22,811 nucleotides of DNA. It comes from a virus. The position numbers were made by a program, and so were the translations under genes. Every line of letters begins with the position of its first letter. Position 1 is the first letter of the stretch. The DNA is taken from positions 1 to 22,811 of the IMG/VR virus record IMGVR_UViG_3300020156_000080, one strand, 5' to 3'. A model generated the notes under the pieces. That model did not search any database. It was not told where the DNA came from and saw nothing but the letters and a program-made list of their open reading frames with translations. Shown piece by piece: positions 13,182 through 20,365 of the stretch.

Positions 13182-13306
13182 GCAGTTCTCTAGTATTGAA
13201 TTCCCGGCGCTATGTAATCGTTTTGCCGGTAAAGTGATGCCGTCTTGCTATACTATGACGCCCGAGGTAATATTACAAGGGTGGCAATAGATATACGAGG
13301 CGACAT
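13182..13306. promoter_or_regulatory. Divergent early control region
   Basis: This gap separates the leftward recombination operon from the rightward early operon. A TGC-TATACT extended -10 lies at 13246-13254 for rightward transcription, without a good -35. GTAATATTAC, a perfect 10-bp palindrome at 13267-13276, lies just downstream, near the transcript start. Its AATATT core is shared with the second palindrome of the repeated operator modules. A leftward promoter is not clear; ATTACA and TACTAG 17 bp apart on the minus strand is a weak candidate. Confidence 0.55.
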
Positions 13307-13531
13307 GTGCAGCTAATCGAATTCAGGAAGGGCCGGAAATTGAGCCGCGCCGCGCTCGGCAAGCTGGTCGGCGTCGACGGCGTGACCGTCTGGCGACACG
13401 AGACGGGGCGCAGCATGCCGAAGCCGTCGCAGGTCCGAAAATACCAGGAGATCACCGAAGGCGCTGTGACGGCCGACGATCACCAGGAGGCGGTCGACAA
13501 GTGGGCGATGGCTGAGCCGGTGGCCGCGTGA
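13307..13531 (+). CDS. Cro-like helix-turn-helix regulator
   Basis: The 74-residue protein is mostly one XRE-type HTH: LIEFRKGRKLSRAALGKLVGVDGVTVWRHETGRSMPKPSQVRKY. GVDGVTVWRHETG covers the turn and recognition helix. It is the first gene rightward from the divergent control region, the classical position of Cro. The ATG at 13305 hits a stop after three codons, so the GTG at 13307 with GAGG at 13297-13300 is the start. The stop overlaps the next GTG as GTGA. Binding to the GTAATATTAC palindrome upstream is a testable inference. Confidence 0.85.
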   Translation: MQLIEFRKGRKLSRAALGKLVGVDGVTVWRHETGRSMPKPSQVRKYQEITEGAVTADDHQEAVDKWAMAEPVAA

Positions 13532-14076
13532 AGCCGAAGCTGACGCAAGCCGATCTAATGCGCGTGCTGCACTATGACCCGGACACCGGGATATTCAGCC
13601 GCGCCGCGCCCGCTGGACGATGGGGACACATACCGGCAGGAACTGTCGTCGGCACGGCCGACCCTGTCGGCTACCTGCACTGCGTGGTCAACGGCACGCA
13701 ATACAAGCTGCATCGATTGGCTTTCATCTACATGACCGGCGAGAGCTTGCCGGACGACGTAGAGGTCGATCACGTCAACGGGCTGAAGGGCGACAACCGC
13801 TGGAAAAATCTGCGGCCAGCGAACCACCGGCAGAACCAGGAGAACAGGCGCAGAGCGAACCGCAGCGCGCGTCGTACGTCGCGCTATCTCGGCGTGTACT
13901 GGCACAAGGGTCGCGGCAAGTGGATGGCGCGCATCAAGGTCAATTTCCGGAGCCGATACCTTGGCCTGTTTACCTGCGAGGCCGATGCGCACGACGCATA
14001 TCTCCGTGCAAAGCAGCAGCTTCACGAGTTCGCGCCCGTCAACGACAACCGGCCAGCGGCCGAGGCGGTCGCATGA
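13528..14076 (+). CDS. HNH endonuclease with AP2 DNA-binding domain
   Basis: The 182-residue protein begins with a substrate-recognition stretch, LMRVLHYDPDTGIFSRAA. The HNH motif is EVDHVNGLKGDNRWKNLRPANHRQNQENRR, with the Asp-His pair and both Asn-containing segments present. The C-terminal AP2 domain is RYLGVYWHKGRGKWMARIKVN and YLGLFTCEADAHDAYLRAK. This architecture is common in free-standing, homing-like phage nucleases. It may nick DNA at a specific site or act in packaging or mobility; which is unknown. The GTG at 13528 overlaps the Cro-like stop, and its own stop overlaps the next ATG. Confidence 0.92.
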   Translation: MKPKLTQADLMRVLHYDPDTGIFSRAAPAGRWGHIPAGTVVGTADPVGYLHCVVNGTQYKLHRLAFIYMTGESLPDDVEVDHVNGLKGDNRWKNLRPANHRQNQENRRRANRSARRTSRYLGVYWHKGRGKWMARIKVNFRSRYLGLFTCEADAHDAYLRAKQQLHEFAPVNDNRPAAEAVA

Positions 14077-14429
14077 GGCCTGCTCCGCGCGAAGACTGGA
14101 AGACCCGAGCGCATCGCTACCTGAAGCAACTGCGCACGCCGCGCCAGCGCCCGTTCTACCGCTGCGGTCGCTGCCGGCGCCGCAAGGTCCTGTCGGTCGA
14201 GCTCTGGCGCTACATCAGCCCGCCGCGGTGCTGCGGTGGCGTGCACTGGCAACTCGACATGGACCGGTACCGGGATTGGAAGCACCAGAAGTCCGCGTAC
14301 GCGGTCTGCCGGTGCGGCGGCTCAACATGGGACGCGCCGCATAAGCCGGGCTCGATCATCTGGTGCCGCGACAGCAAGGCGACCGTCGAAGAGAAGGAGG
14401 AAGCGTGGCGCATGGGGAGGATTGCTTGA
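14073..14429 (+). CDS. Small cysteine-rich, probably zinc-binding phage protein
   Basis: The 118-residue protein has cysteine pairs FYRCGRCRRRK and PPRCCGG, then CRCGG and a closing PGSIIWCRDS, which fits one or two zinc-binding knuckles. It is basic at the N-terminus. I recognise it only as a hypothetical phage protein type. The ATG at 14073 overlaps the HNH gene stop as ATGA, and its TGA at 14427-14429 overlaps the next start. Its place in the early operon suggests a nucleic-acid function. Confidence 0.7.
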   Translation: MRPAPREDWKTRAHRYLKQLRTPRQRPFYRCGRCRRRKVLSVELWRYISPPRCCGGVHWQLDMDRYRDWKHQKSAYAVCRCGGSTWDAPHKPGSIIWCRDSKATVEEKEEAWRMGRIA

Positions 14430-15310
14430 AAAAGTGGGGGCATGACGAACTACAGCACGACCTGGCCGAATACCTGCGGAACACGCGCGAGCTGATCGCA
14501 TGGGAAAATATGCAGCTCGGACCGTCCGGCAGCCCGCGTCCAGACGTGTACGCGCTGCCGCGCAGCTACTCGAATTTCCGGCCGATCGCCTACGAGTGCA
14601 AGATTTCCGTGGCCGACTTCCGCAGCGACATCACGAGCGGCAAGTGGCAGTCCTACCTAAAATTTTCCTGCGGCGTCGTCTTCGCGGCGCCGGCTGGCCT
14701 GATCTCGAAAGACGACCTGCCGAAAGGCTGCGGCCTGATCCAGCGGAGCGAGAGTGGCTGGCGAATGCTGAAAGGGCCGACGCTTCAGCGCCTGCCCGAC
14801 ATGAATACCTACACCTGGATCAAGCTGCTGATCGACGGCGTCGAGCGGGATGCAAAGCGCGCGCGAACTAAAGCTCGCGAACGCGCTGGCGCTTGGCAGA
14901 TCGAGGACCGCCTACGCGCCAAGTACGGCGCCGAGGTCGCCCGACTGGTCGGTCTCGCGCTGAGGGCGAAGGAACAGCTCGCGCAGCAAACCGCCGTGCA
15001 CGAGGCGACCGTGCGCGCGATCAAGGAAAGCACGTCGAAGGCCAGCAAAGAGGCTCGAGAGCAGGCGGAGCGCGAGGCGCGATACGTGACCAGGGAAATG
15101 GAGGGGCTTGCCGTCGCGCTCGGCCTTCCTGCCAACGCGAGCAGTTGGGAATTGCAGCTAGCGATCCGAGAGGCGCGCGACAGGCTTGGCATCGACGGTG
15201 AGGTCCAGCGTCTGCGAAAGCTTCTCCATGACATCGGCGTCACCATCCGCACCGCTGAGAAGCCGCTGCCCGGCGAGATCGCCGCGAACGATAACGAGGT
15301 AGCCGCGTGA
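14426..15310 (+). CDS. MmcB-like DNA repair protein (PD-(D/E)XK-like) with coiled-coil extension
   Basis: The 294-residue product has the MmcB-type core in its first 140 residues: GSPRPDVYALPRSYSN, then PIAYECKISVADFRSDITSG, KWQSYLKFSCGVVFAAPAG, and LPKGCGLI. The D, E-x-K and following residues form a restriction-like nuclease core. MmcB family proteins are linked to DNA repair. Residues about 150-295 are a charged, helical extension not typical of the bacterial protein. TTG at 14426 has GGGGAGG at 14414-14420 and overlaps the previous stop as TTGA, a pattern used repeatedly here. GTG at 14405 after AAGGAGG is the alternative. The stop overlaps the helicase start. Confidence 0.8.
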   Translation: MKKWGHDELQHDLAEYLRNTRELIAWENMQLGPSGSPRPDVYALPRSYSNFRPIAYECKISVADFRSDITSGKWQSYLKFSCGVVFAAPAGLISKDDLPKGCGLIQRSESGWRMLKGPTLQRLPDMNTYTWIKLLIDGVERDAKRARTKARERAGAWQIEDRLRAKYGAEVARLVGLALRAKEQLAQQTAVHEATVRAIKESTSKASKEAREQAEREARYVTREMEGLAVALGLPANASSWELQLAIREARDRLGIDGEVQRLRKLLHDIGVTIRTAEKPLPGEIAANDNEVAA

Positions 15311-16989
15311 TCAGTCTCAGACCCTATCAGGCAACGCTCGCCGACGCCGTCCGCCTCGCCTTCCGCGAGGGCAAGCGCGCACCGCTCGTCGTGCTGCCGA
15401 CCGGTGGCGGCAAGACCACGATATTCAGTTACGTGACCGACAATGCGAGCCGCAAGGGCCGCTGCGTCTACCTGCTCGCGCATCGCGCCGAGCTCGTGAA
15501 ACAGATCGCCATGACGCTGTCGAACTTCGACTGCCGGCACCGAATCATCGCGCCGCAGGCCATCATCCGGCAGGTCCAGGTCGCGCAGTTCAAGGCGCAC
15601 GGGCAGGCCTACGTCGACCCGACCAGCCGCGTGCTCGTCGCCAGCGTGCAGACCCTGGTCAACCGCCTCGAGGCCGGCTTGCCGGATCCGGACATCATCG
15701 TCATCGACGAGGCGCACCACCTGACGATGGAGAGCACCTGGGGCCGGTGCGTGGCAGCCTTCCCGAACGCCAAGCTGCTGCCGGTGACCGCCACGCCTTG
15801 CCGCCTGGACGGCACTGGTCTCGGCGTCGGCGTCGGCGGATTCGCTGACGGGCTGATCATGGGGCCGACCATGCGCGAGCTGATCGACGGCAGCTTCCTG
15901 TCGCCGTACCGGATCTTCGCGCCGCCGATGGTCCTGGATCTGAAGGGCGTGCGCTCGCGTGCTGGCGACTTTGCCAAGGACGATCTGGCGGCGGCCGTCG
16001 ACAAGCCGGCAATTACGGGCGACGCGGTCGAGCACTACCAACGGCTGGCGTCAGGCAAGCGCGCGATCGCGTTCTGCGTCTCGGTCGGCCATGCCGAGCA
16101 CGTCGCCGAGGAATTCCGGAACGCCGGCGTGCCCGCCGAGCAGCTGGACGGCACGATGGATCCGGGCGAGCGCGAACGGGTCATCAAGCGCTTCGAAGTC
16201 GGCGAGACGCTGGTGCTGACGTCGTGCGACATCGTGAGCGAGGGCTTTGACCTGCCGGCGATCGAGGTCGCCATTCTGCTGCGGCCGACCAAGTCGCTGG
16301 CGCTGTACCTGCAGCAAGTCGGTCGAGCGCTGCGCATATTCCCGGGCAAGGTGGAGGCGCTGATTATCGACCACGTCGGGAACGTCGGGCGCTGGGACGG
16401 CGGCGAGTTCGTGCTGAACCACGGCCTGCCCGACCAGGATCGCGAATGGACGCTCGAGGGCAGGAAGAAACGCCGCGGCGCCGCCGACGAGGAGCCCGAG
16501 GTCGATATTTCCACCTGCCCGAAGTGCCGCTGCATCCAGCCGCCGACTAAGAAATGCAAGGGCACGCTGCCCGACGGCAGCCCGTGCGATCACGTGTTCG
16601 CCGCAGCTGGCGCCGGCAATGCCCGTCAGATCGAGCAGCAGGCCGGCGAGCTCGTCGAGGTCCAGGCCGACCAACTGGAGATCATGCGCCAGCAGCAGCG
16701 CCGCCAGCAGGGCAAGGCGAAGACCATGGCCGAACTGAAGGCGCTCGGCATGGGCACTGGCAGGGCCGCGAAGATACTGGCCGCCCGCGAGGCCAAGGCC
16801 GATCTGGTCGACACCGTCGTCGACGAACTGACCAGGCTGCGCGACGAATTCGAGGTCGGCATCTTCAGCACGTTCCAGACCACGATCGGCAATGTGCGGA
16901 AGATGAAGCCGAAGGAATTGCGAGATTTGCACGGAAAAACATCCGCAATGCTTGCACAATGCGCCGCGCCAAAAGTATTGACAGCGTAA
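15307..16989 (+). CDS. DEAH-type superfamily 2 helicase
   Basis: The 560-residue product has motif I PTGGGKTT at 31-38, motif II DEAH at 134-137, motif III TATP at 161-164, and motif VI QQVGRALRIFP. These are arranged as in SF2 DNA helicases of the type I restriction/RAD3-like group found in phages. After the motor, CPKCRCIQPPTKKC and SPCDH form a probable zinc ribbon near residues 400-425. A helical C-terminal part follows. It probably unwinds DNA for replication or recombination. GTG at 15307 overlaps the upstream stop. The last codons (K-V-L-T-A-stop) coincide with the operator/promoter module at 16971. Confidence 0.92.
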   Translation: MISLRPYQATLADAVRLAFREGKRAPLVVLPTGGGKTTIFSYVTDNASRKGRCVYLLAHRAELVKQIAMTLSNFDCRHRIIAPQAIIRQVQVAQFKAHGQAYVDPTSRVLVASVQTLVNRLEAGLPDPDIIVIDEAHHLTMESTWGRCVAAFPNAKLLPVTATPCRLDGTGLGVGVGGFADGLIMGPTMRELIDGSFLSPYRIFAPPMVLDLKGVRSRAGDFAKDDLAAAVDKPAITGDAVEHYQRLASGKRAIAFCVSVGHAEHVAEEFRNAGVPAEQLDGTMDPGERERVIKRFEVGETLVLTSCDIVSEGFDLPAIEVAILLRPTKSLALYLQQVGRALRIFPGKVEALIIDHVGNVGRWDGGEFVLNHGLPDQDREWTLEGRKKRRGAADEEPEVDISTCPKCRCIQPPTKKCKGTLPDGSPCDHVFAAAGAGNARQIEQQAGELVEVQADQLEIMRQQQRRQQGKAKTMAELKALGMGTGRAAKILAAREAKADLVDTVVDELTRLRDEFEVGIFSTFQTTIGNVRKMKPKELRDLHGKTSAMLAQCAAPKVLTA

Positions 16990-17023
16990 ATATGATGACC
17001 CGACAATATTGCAACGCCAGCAA
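16971..17023 (+). promoter_or_regulatory. Repeated operator/promoter module (site A)
   Basis: TTGACA (16978-16983) and GACAAT (17002-17007) are 18 bp apart and form a credible sigma-70 promoter for the small membrane gene at 17040. The -35 lies inside the dyad TATTGAC-AGC-GTAAATA (16976-16992), and the -10 overlaps the CAATATTG palindrome (17004-17011). The 53 bases match 22744-22796 with four differences. Confidence 0.72.
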
Positions 17024-17039
17024 TAACGAGGAAAGGAGC

Positions 17040-17168
17040 ATGGGAGCAACGAGGAACAAGCCGGCCAGCCGCTGGGAACTGGTCATCGAAGTCGCGGCGA
17101 TCACCGGGATCGGCGCCGTGATGGGAGTTCTGGCAGGGCTGACAATCGCCGGGTGGTCACTGCCTTGA
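17040..17168 (+). CDS. Small single-pass membrane protein
   Basis: This 42-residue protein has a charged N-terminus (GATRNKPASRWE) and one membrane helix, VIEVAAITGIGAVMGVLAGL. It is too short for most gene callers. The ATG at 17040 has an excellent ribosome binding site, GAGGAAAGGAG, and lies directly downstream of the promoter module. Its TGA overlaps the TTG start of the next gene. The frame is open upstream, but only through the regulatory element. Function is unknown; short phage membrane proteins can act in superinfection exclusion or envelope changes. Confidence 0.7.
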   Translation: MGATRNKPASRWELVIEVAAITGIGAVMGVLAGLTIAGWSLP

Positions 17169-17629
17169 ACGTGATCTTTCTGGACTTCGACGGCGTGATT
17201 TGCACCGCTCGGCACGCTTACGCCGTGAACCAGCGCGGCGTGATCTGTTGCCTCGATCCGGTGGCGCTGGCGTTCCTGGAGCGGATGGCGATCGAATACG
17301 GCGCCAAGGTGGTCATCTCGTCGTCGTGGCGTCTCGGCGAGAAGGCGCGCCACTTTGAGCAACTGTTCGCAACGGCTGGCTTCATTCGGCTGAGCAGGGC
17401 GCTGCACGGCGACTGGTGCACGGACAGCGCAGGAAGTCATAGGGGGTCGCAGATTGAGCGATGGCTGGCGAAGCATCCGGAGACTGAGCGGTACGTGATC
17501 CTAGACGACGACAGCGACATGCTGGACTACCAGAAGCCGTTCTTTGTGCATTCCGACTGCTACGACGGCCTGCGCATGCGCGACTACATCAGGGCGGAAA
17601 CCATCCTGAAAGGCGAACCGATCTCTTGA
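17165..17629 (+). CDS. HAD-superfamily phosphatase-like protein (Swiss Army Knife RNA repair type)
   Basis: The 154-residue protein carries HAD motif I in VIFLDFDGVIC, a motif II Ser in VVISSSWRLGEKA, and a motif IV type acidic cluster VILDDDSDM. This order matches the HAD domain associated with RNA-repair proteins (HAD_SAK type) that is frequent in phages. It probably removes phosphate from nucleic-acid ends or nucleotides, which is inference from the family. TTG at 17165 overlaps the upstream stop as TTGA. GTG at 17171 or 17153 are alternatives that add or remove only a few residues. Confidence 0.82.
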   Translation: MNVIFLDFDGVICTARHAYAVNQRGVICCLDPVALAFLERMAIEYGAKVVISSSWRLGEKARHFEQLFATAGFIRLSRALHGDWCTDSAGSHRGSQIERWLAKHPETERYVILDDDSDMLDYQKPFFVHSDCYDGLRMRDYIRAETILKGEPIS

Positions 17630-17647
17630 AGGGATAGCAAAACGACA

Positions 17648-17673
17648 TCTCCGGTAATTGTCATTACCGGAGA
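17648..17673. other. Perfect 11-bp inverted repeat between genes
   Basis: TCTCCGGTAAT (17648-17658) and ATTACCGGAGA (17663-17673) are perfect complements around TGTC. No T-run follows on the + strand, so it is not an ordinary terminator. It could be an operator or an mRNA hairpin ahead of the gene at 17700. Confidence 0.65.
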
Positions 17674-17699
17674 CGACCATAAAAAACTGAGGAAAAACA

Positions 17700-18368
17700 A
17701 TGAGCACAGAACAGCAGGAAAGGAGGGTTTTTGCGGTCGCTGACGTGGTGCCGGACTATCACCGGATCGCGAAGCACATCACGGCTGGCAAGGAATACGA
17801 GGTCAGAGGCGACACCGGCACCGGTTTCGAATTCAAAGACGATGCCGGCTCTTGGCACTACGCCTACTGGCAGGGCAGCACCTTTCTGAACGGCGGCGAC
17901 TGGCGCCGGGTCGAGCGCGAGCCGGAAGCGCCCAAGGCTGCCGACAAGTGGTACAGCGCCGACAACGAGACATTCAACAGCGACGAAATGGTCGACGCCG
18001 TGCAGCTTCGCGCCAGCCAGATGGACGGGCCGATCACCGGCGAGGTCATCACGATCTATGAGGGCGAGCGCGGCGCCGGCTACAGCGCATCGCAGTGGAC
18101 GCCCGACATGGTCGAGTACCTGGGCGAGCGCGCAGCCGACGATGCTGGCGAGGTCGCCTACGACTGGCCGCCAGCCAACAAACAACAATGCGCCGAGCTG
18201 CAGGCTGCCGTGGAGAAGGTCGTCGAGGATTGGGCCGCCCGCCACAAGCTCGAGCCGACGTTTTTCGAGATCGTCAACGTCCGCGAGATCAAGGTCCGGC
18301 TGACCAGCGAGGACGGCGACTTCGAAGTGGTCGACGAGACGGCGCAGGCTGAAGGCGGTGCGGTATGA
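17700..18368 (+). CDS. Unrecognised phage protein
   Basis: The 222-residue acidic protein starts at ATG 17700 after GAGGA. Residues 25-70 (ITAGKEYEVRGDTGTGFEF, DDAGSWHYAYWQGS, GGDWRRVE) look like a small strand-rich SH3-like domain seen in phage hypothetical proteins. The C-terminal half has a charged helical stretch and ends with a strand-like IKVRLTSEDGDFEVV. It has no catalytic motif that I can see. Its stop overlaps the ATG of the next gene as ATGA, so the two are co-translated. Codon use resembles its neighbours. Confidence 0.75.
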   Translation: MSTEQQERRVFAVADVVPDYHRIAKHITAGKEYEVRGDTGTGFEFKDDAGSWHYAYWQGSTFLNGGDWRRVEREPEAPKAADKWYSADNETFNSDEMVDAVQLRASQMDGPITGEVITIYEGERGAGYSASQWTPDMVEYLGERAADDAGEVAYDWPPANKQQCAELQAAVEKVVEDWAARHKLEPTFFEIVNVREIKVRLTSEDGDFEVVDETAQAEGGAV

Positions 18369-19357
18369 GCATCCAGAACCTGCAGGACTTGAAAGGGCTG
18401 GCCAAGGCGCTGGGCGGCGAGGAGTGGCAGCAAGGCAGACTGCTGGTAACGCCTATCACGCGGCGCTGGTCTCAAGCCAAGCAGGACAGGGAAGACAGGT
18501 TTGAGAGGCGCCGGGTATTTGCAGGCTTCAGCGCTCGCGACGAAGGGCGCGGACGAACATCCATTGCCATCGCAGACAGCGAATCGCTGGCCGCCTTCAT
18601 CGCCGCCGCCAACCCTGCCGCCGTGCTGGAACTGATCGACGAGATCGAGCGGCTGCAGATGGGCGAGACGTTCGCGCGCGCCCTGGCCGGACCAGTCGAA
18701 ACCGACAGCGCGCCGAACTGGACGATACTGCCGGGTGAGTCTTCCGACGGCGACCACGAGCGCATCTACCTGCAGCCGGCATGCTGCGCGTCACCGGATG
18801 TCGGTCGCATGTGGTGCCAGGACCCCGATCCGGAAAACTGCGAAGACGGCAAGCCCTGGACCGAGTACGTGCGGGCGGATCTGGCAATCGGATCGTTCCA
18901 GCAGCGCGTGGCGCCATGGATGCAGGCGTGTTTTGGTCCCGAGATTTCCGCCGACCGCATCGAGCGCAACTTCCGCTTCCTCGAGGAAGCCTTGGAGCTT
19001 GTCCAGGCCTGCGGCTGCACTGCTGACGAGGTCCGCCAGCTTGTCGACTACACGTTCGGGCGGCCGATCGGCGAGCCAGGCCAGGAGGTCGGCGGCGTCA
19101 TGGTCACGCTGGCCGCGCTCTGCCTGGGGCACGGCCTGGACATGCACGAGGCGGCCGACACCGAGCTCGCGCGCATCTGGAAGCTGAAGGACAAGATCCG
19201 CGCGAAGCACGACTCGAAAAAGCATCGGACGCCGCTCCCGGGCGAGACGCAAGAGCCAATCCGCGAACACTGCGGCGGGCATTGCGGCATCAACTGCGAA
19301 AGCCGCGCGGCTGAACGGTTCCAGCGCGTCGGCACCGAAGACGACGGCGAGGTCTGA
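18365..19357 (+). CDS. Ead/Ea22-like protein fused to an NTP-pyrophosphohydrolase-like (MazG/DUF550) domain
   Basis: The 330-residue product has two parts. Around residues 75-100, LAAFIAAANPAAVLELIDEIERLQ is the Ead/Ea22-type phage segment. Residues about 178-275 match the phage DUF550/MazG-like domain: FQQRVAPWMQACFG, RNFRFLEEALELVQACGCT, YTFGRPIGEPGQEVGGVMVTLAALC and the DMHEAADTELARIW ending. The acidic residues of RFLEEALE and the E of QEVGG would bind magnesium in an all-alpha NTP pyrophosphatase. It probably hydrolyses nucleotides, though the substrate is unknown. The Cys-rich tail (HCGGHCGINC) is unusual and could bind metal. Confidence 0.85.
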   Translation: MSIQNLQDLKGLAKALGGEEWQQGRLLVTPITRRWSQAKQDREDRFERRRVFAGFSARDEGRGRTSIAIADSESLAAFIAAANPAAVLELIDEIERLQMGETFARALAGPVETDSAPNWTILPGESSDGDHERIYLQPACCASPDVGRMWCQDPDPENCEDGKPWTEYVRADLAIGSFQQRVAPWMQACFGPEISADRIERNFRFLEEALELVQACGCTADEVRQLVDYTFGRPIGEPGQEVGGVMVTLAALCLGHGLDMHEAADTELARIWKLKDKIRAKHDSKKHRTPLPGETQEPIREHCGGHCGINCESRAAERFQRVGTEDDGEV

Positions 19358-19359
19358 TC

Positions 19360-19875
19360 ATGGAGAAAGGAGCAATCATTTCGCCTTGCGAGAAGTTCCG
19401 GTATCGGCTCTGGCGCACTTGGGACGCATCGCTGCCGGTGCTGCTGTTCGTCATGCTGAACCCGAGCACGGCCGACGCCAGCGAGAACGATCCGACCATC
19501 CGAAAGTGCATCGGCTTTGCGCAGCGGCTCGGATTCGGCGGGATCGAGGTCCTGAACCTGTTCGCCTACAGGGCGACGGATCCTGCCGACCTGAAGCGCG
19601 CCGGCTATCCGGCCGGGCCGGACAACGTCGCGCACCTGGATGGGCGTATCAAGGCGGTGCAAGCCGCCAGCGGCGTTGTCGTCTGCGCCTGGGGAGTGAA
19701 CGCCAGAAACAGCGCCAAGGCGGCCGAGTTCGTCGCATGGGCCGCGAGCTGGCGGATCCCGCTGTACGCGCTGCGCCTGACGGCCGACGGCGTGCCATGG
19801 CATCCGCTGATGCTGCCCTACAACTGCGCGCTGGAACGGTTCGGCGTGCCGGCGGCCGAGAGGGTCGAGGCATGA
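19360..19875 (+). CDS. DUF1643 family protein
   Basis: The 171-residue product matches the DUF1643 family: YRLWRTWDASLPVLLFVMLNPSTADA, then NDPTIRKCIGFAQRLGFGGIEVLNLFAYRATDP, and VVCAWGVNARN. The NPSTAD and ND-T-R motifs are the hallmark. The family is common in phages and mobile elements and its biochemical role is unknown. The ATG at 19360 lies two bases after the preceding stop. The end overlaps the next ATG as ATGA. Confidence 0.9.
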   Translation: MEKGAIISPCEKFRYRLWRTWDASLPVLLFVMLNPSTADASENDPTIRKCIGFAQRLGFGGIEVLNLFAYRATDPADLKRAGYPAGPDNVAHLDGRIKAVQAASGVVVCAWGVNARNSAKAAEFVAWAASWRIPLYALRLTADGVPWHPLMLPYNCALERFGVPAAERVEA

Positions 19876-20051
19876 CGCCCGAGCACGCGATCAGCGTCGC
19901 CGAGTACATGGCGACCATGACCAGGTGCCGGCAGTCGATCGTCTGCACTGGCGCGAGCATCGAGGTCATGGATACCACCAGGGCCGTGGCTGGCGGATAC
20001 CGCATCCTGGAAACGGTCAGACCTGCCGGCTCTGAATACGTCGAGGTCTGA
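19872..20051 (+). CDS. Small hypothetical phage protein
   Basis: The 59-residue product starts at an ATG overlapping the DUF1643 stop. It contains ATMTRCRQSIVCTGASIEVMD and ends RILETVRPAGSEYVEV. The overlap with the upstream stop and two-base gap to the next ATG argue for a real gene within a tightly packed operon. No family is recognised. Confidence 0.6.
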   Translation: MTPEHAISVAEYMATMTRCRQSIVCTGASIEVMDTTRAVAGGYRILETVRPAGSEYVEV

Positions 20052-20053
20052 CC

Positions 20054-20281
20054 ATGCCGCGCCCTGTCCCCGCCCCGATGCGCCGCATCACCAGCCGCCA
20101 GTTCCATACCCGCCCGAGCCACTGGCGCGCGCAATTCCTGCTCGAGTGCGGGCACGACCTGCGCGTCGTCGGCTCGCTGAGCGAACGAGTGCGCCTGAAA
20201 AACACACTGCGCCAGAAGTCCGCGCGGTGCCGGAAGTGTGAAATGGAGGGCAAACAGATTACAAAAGTATTTACAGCGTAA
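20054..20281 (+). CDS. Small zinc-knuckle-like phage protein
   Basis: The 75-residue basic protein has CGHDLRVVGS and ARCRKCEM, spaced as a Cys-His plus Cys-x-x-Cys zinc site. The N-terminus is Pro/Arg-rich (MPRPVPAPMRRITSRQ). It starts two bases after the previous stop. Its last codons, K-V-F-T-A-stop, coincide with the operator module at 20268, just as the helicase ends K-V-L-T-A-stop over site A. Function is unknown; a nucleic-acid binding role is possible. Confidence 0.65.
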   Translation: MPRPVPAPMRRITSRQFHTRPSHWRAQFLLECGHDLRVVGSLSERVRLKNTLRQKSARCRKCEMEGKQITKVFTA

Positions 20282-20301
20282 ATAAAGCGCGGCAATATTG
20301 C
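20268..20301 (+). promoter_or_regulatory. Repeated operator module with perfect palindromes (site B)
   Basis: TATTTAC-AGC-GTAAATA (20268-20284) is a perfect dyad with a 3-bp centre. GCAATATTGC (20292-20301) is a perfect 10-bp palindrome 7 bp later. This is the cleanest of the four copies and shows that both parts are protein-binding dyads rather than only promoter boxes. Confidence 0.75.
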
Positions 20302-20314
20302 GGCCGTGCATCGC

Positions 20315-20323
20315 TGCTATACT
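20315..20323 (+). promoter_or_regulatory. Extended -10 promoter for the secreted peptidase gene
   Basis: TGC-TATACT (20315-20323) is an extended -10 element, 42 bases before the ATG at 20366 and 14 bp after the palindrome of site B. ATACTTTCGAT (20319-20329) repeats the sequence before the lysis genes. Confidence 0.5.
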
Positions 20324-20365
20324 TTCGATGCCATACCAATATCACTTTTCACGGAGAGTAATTGC

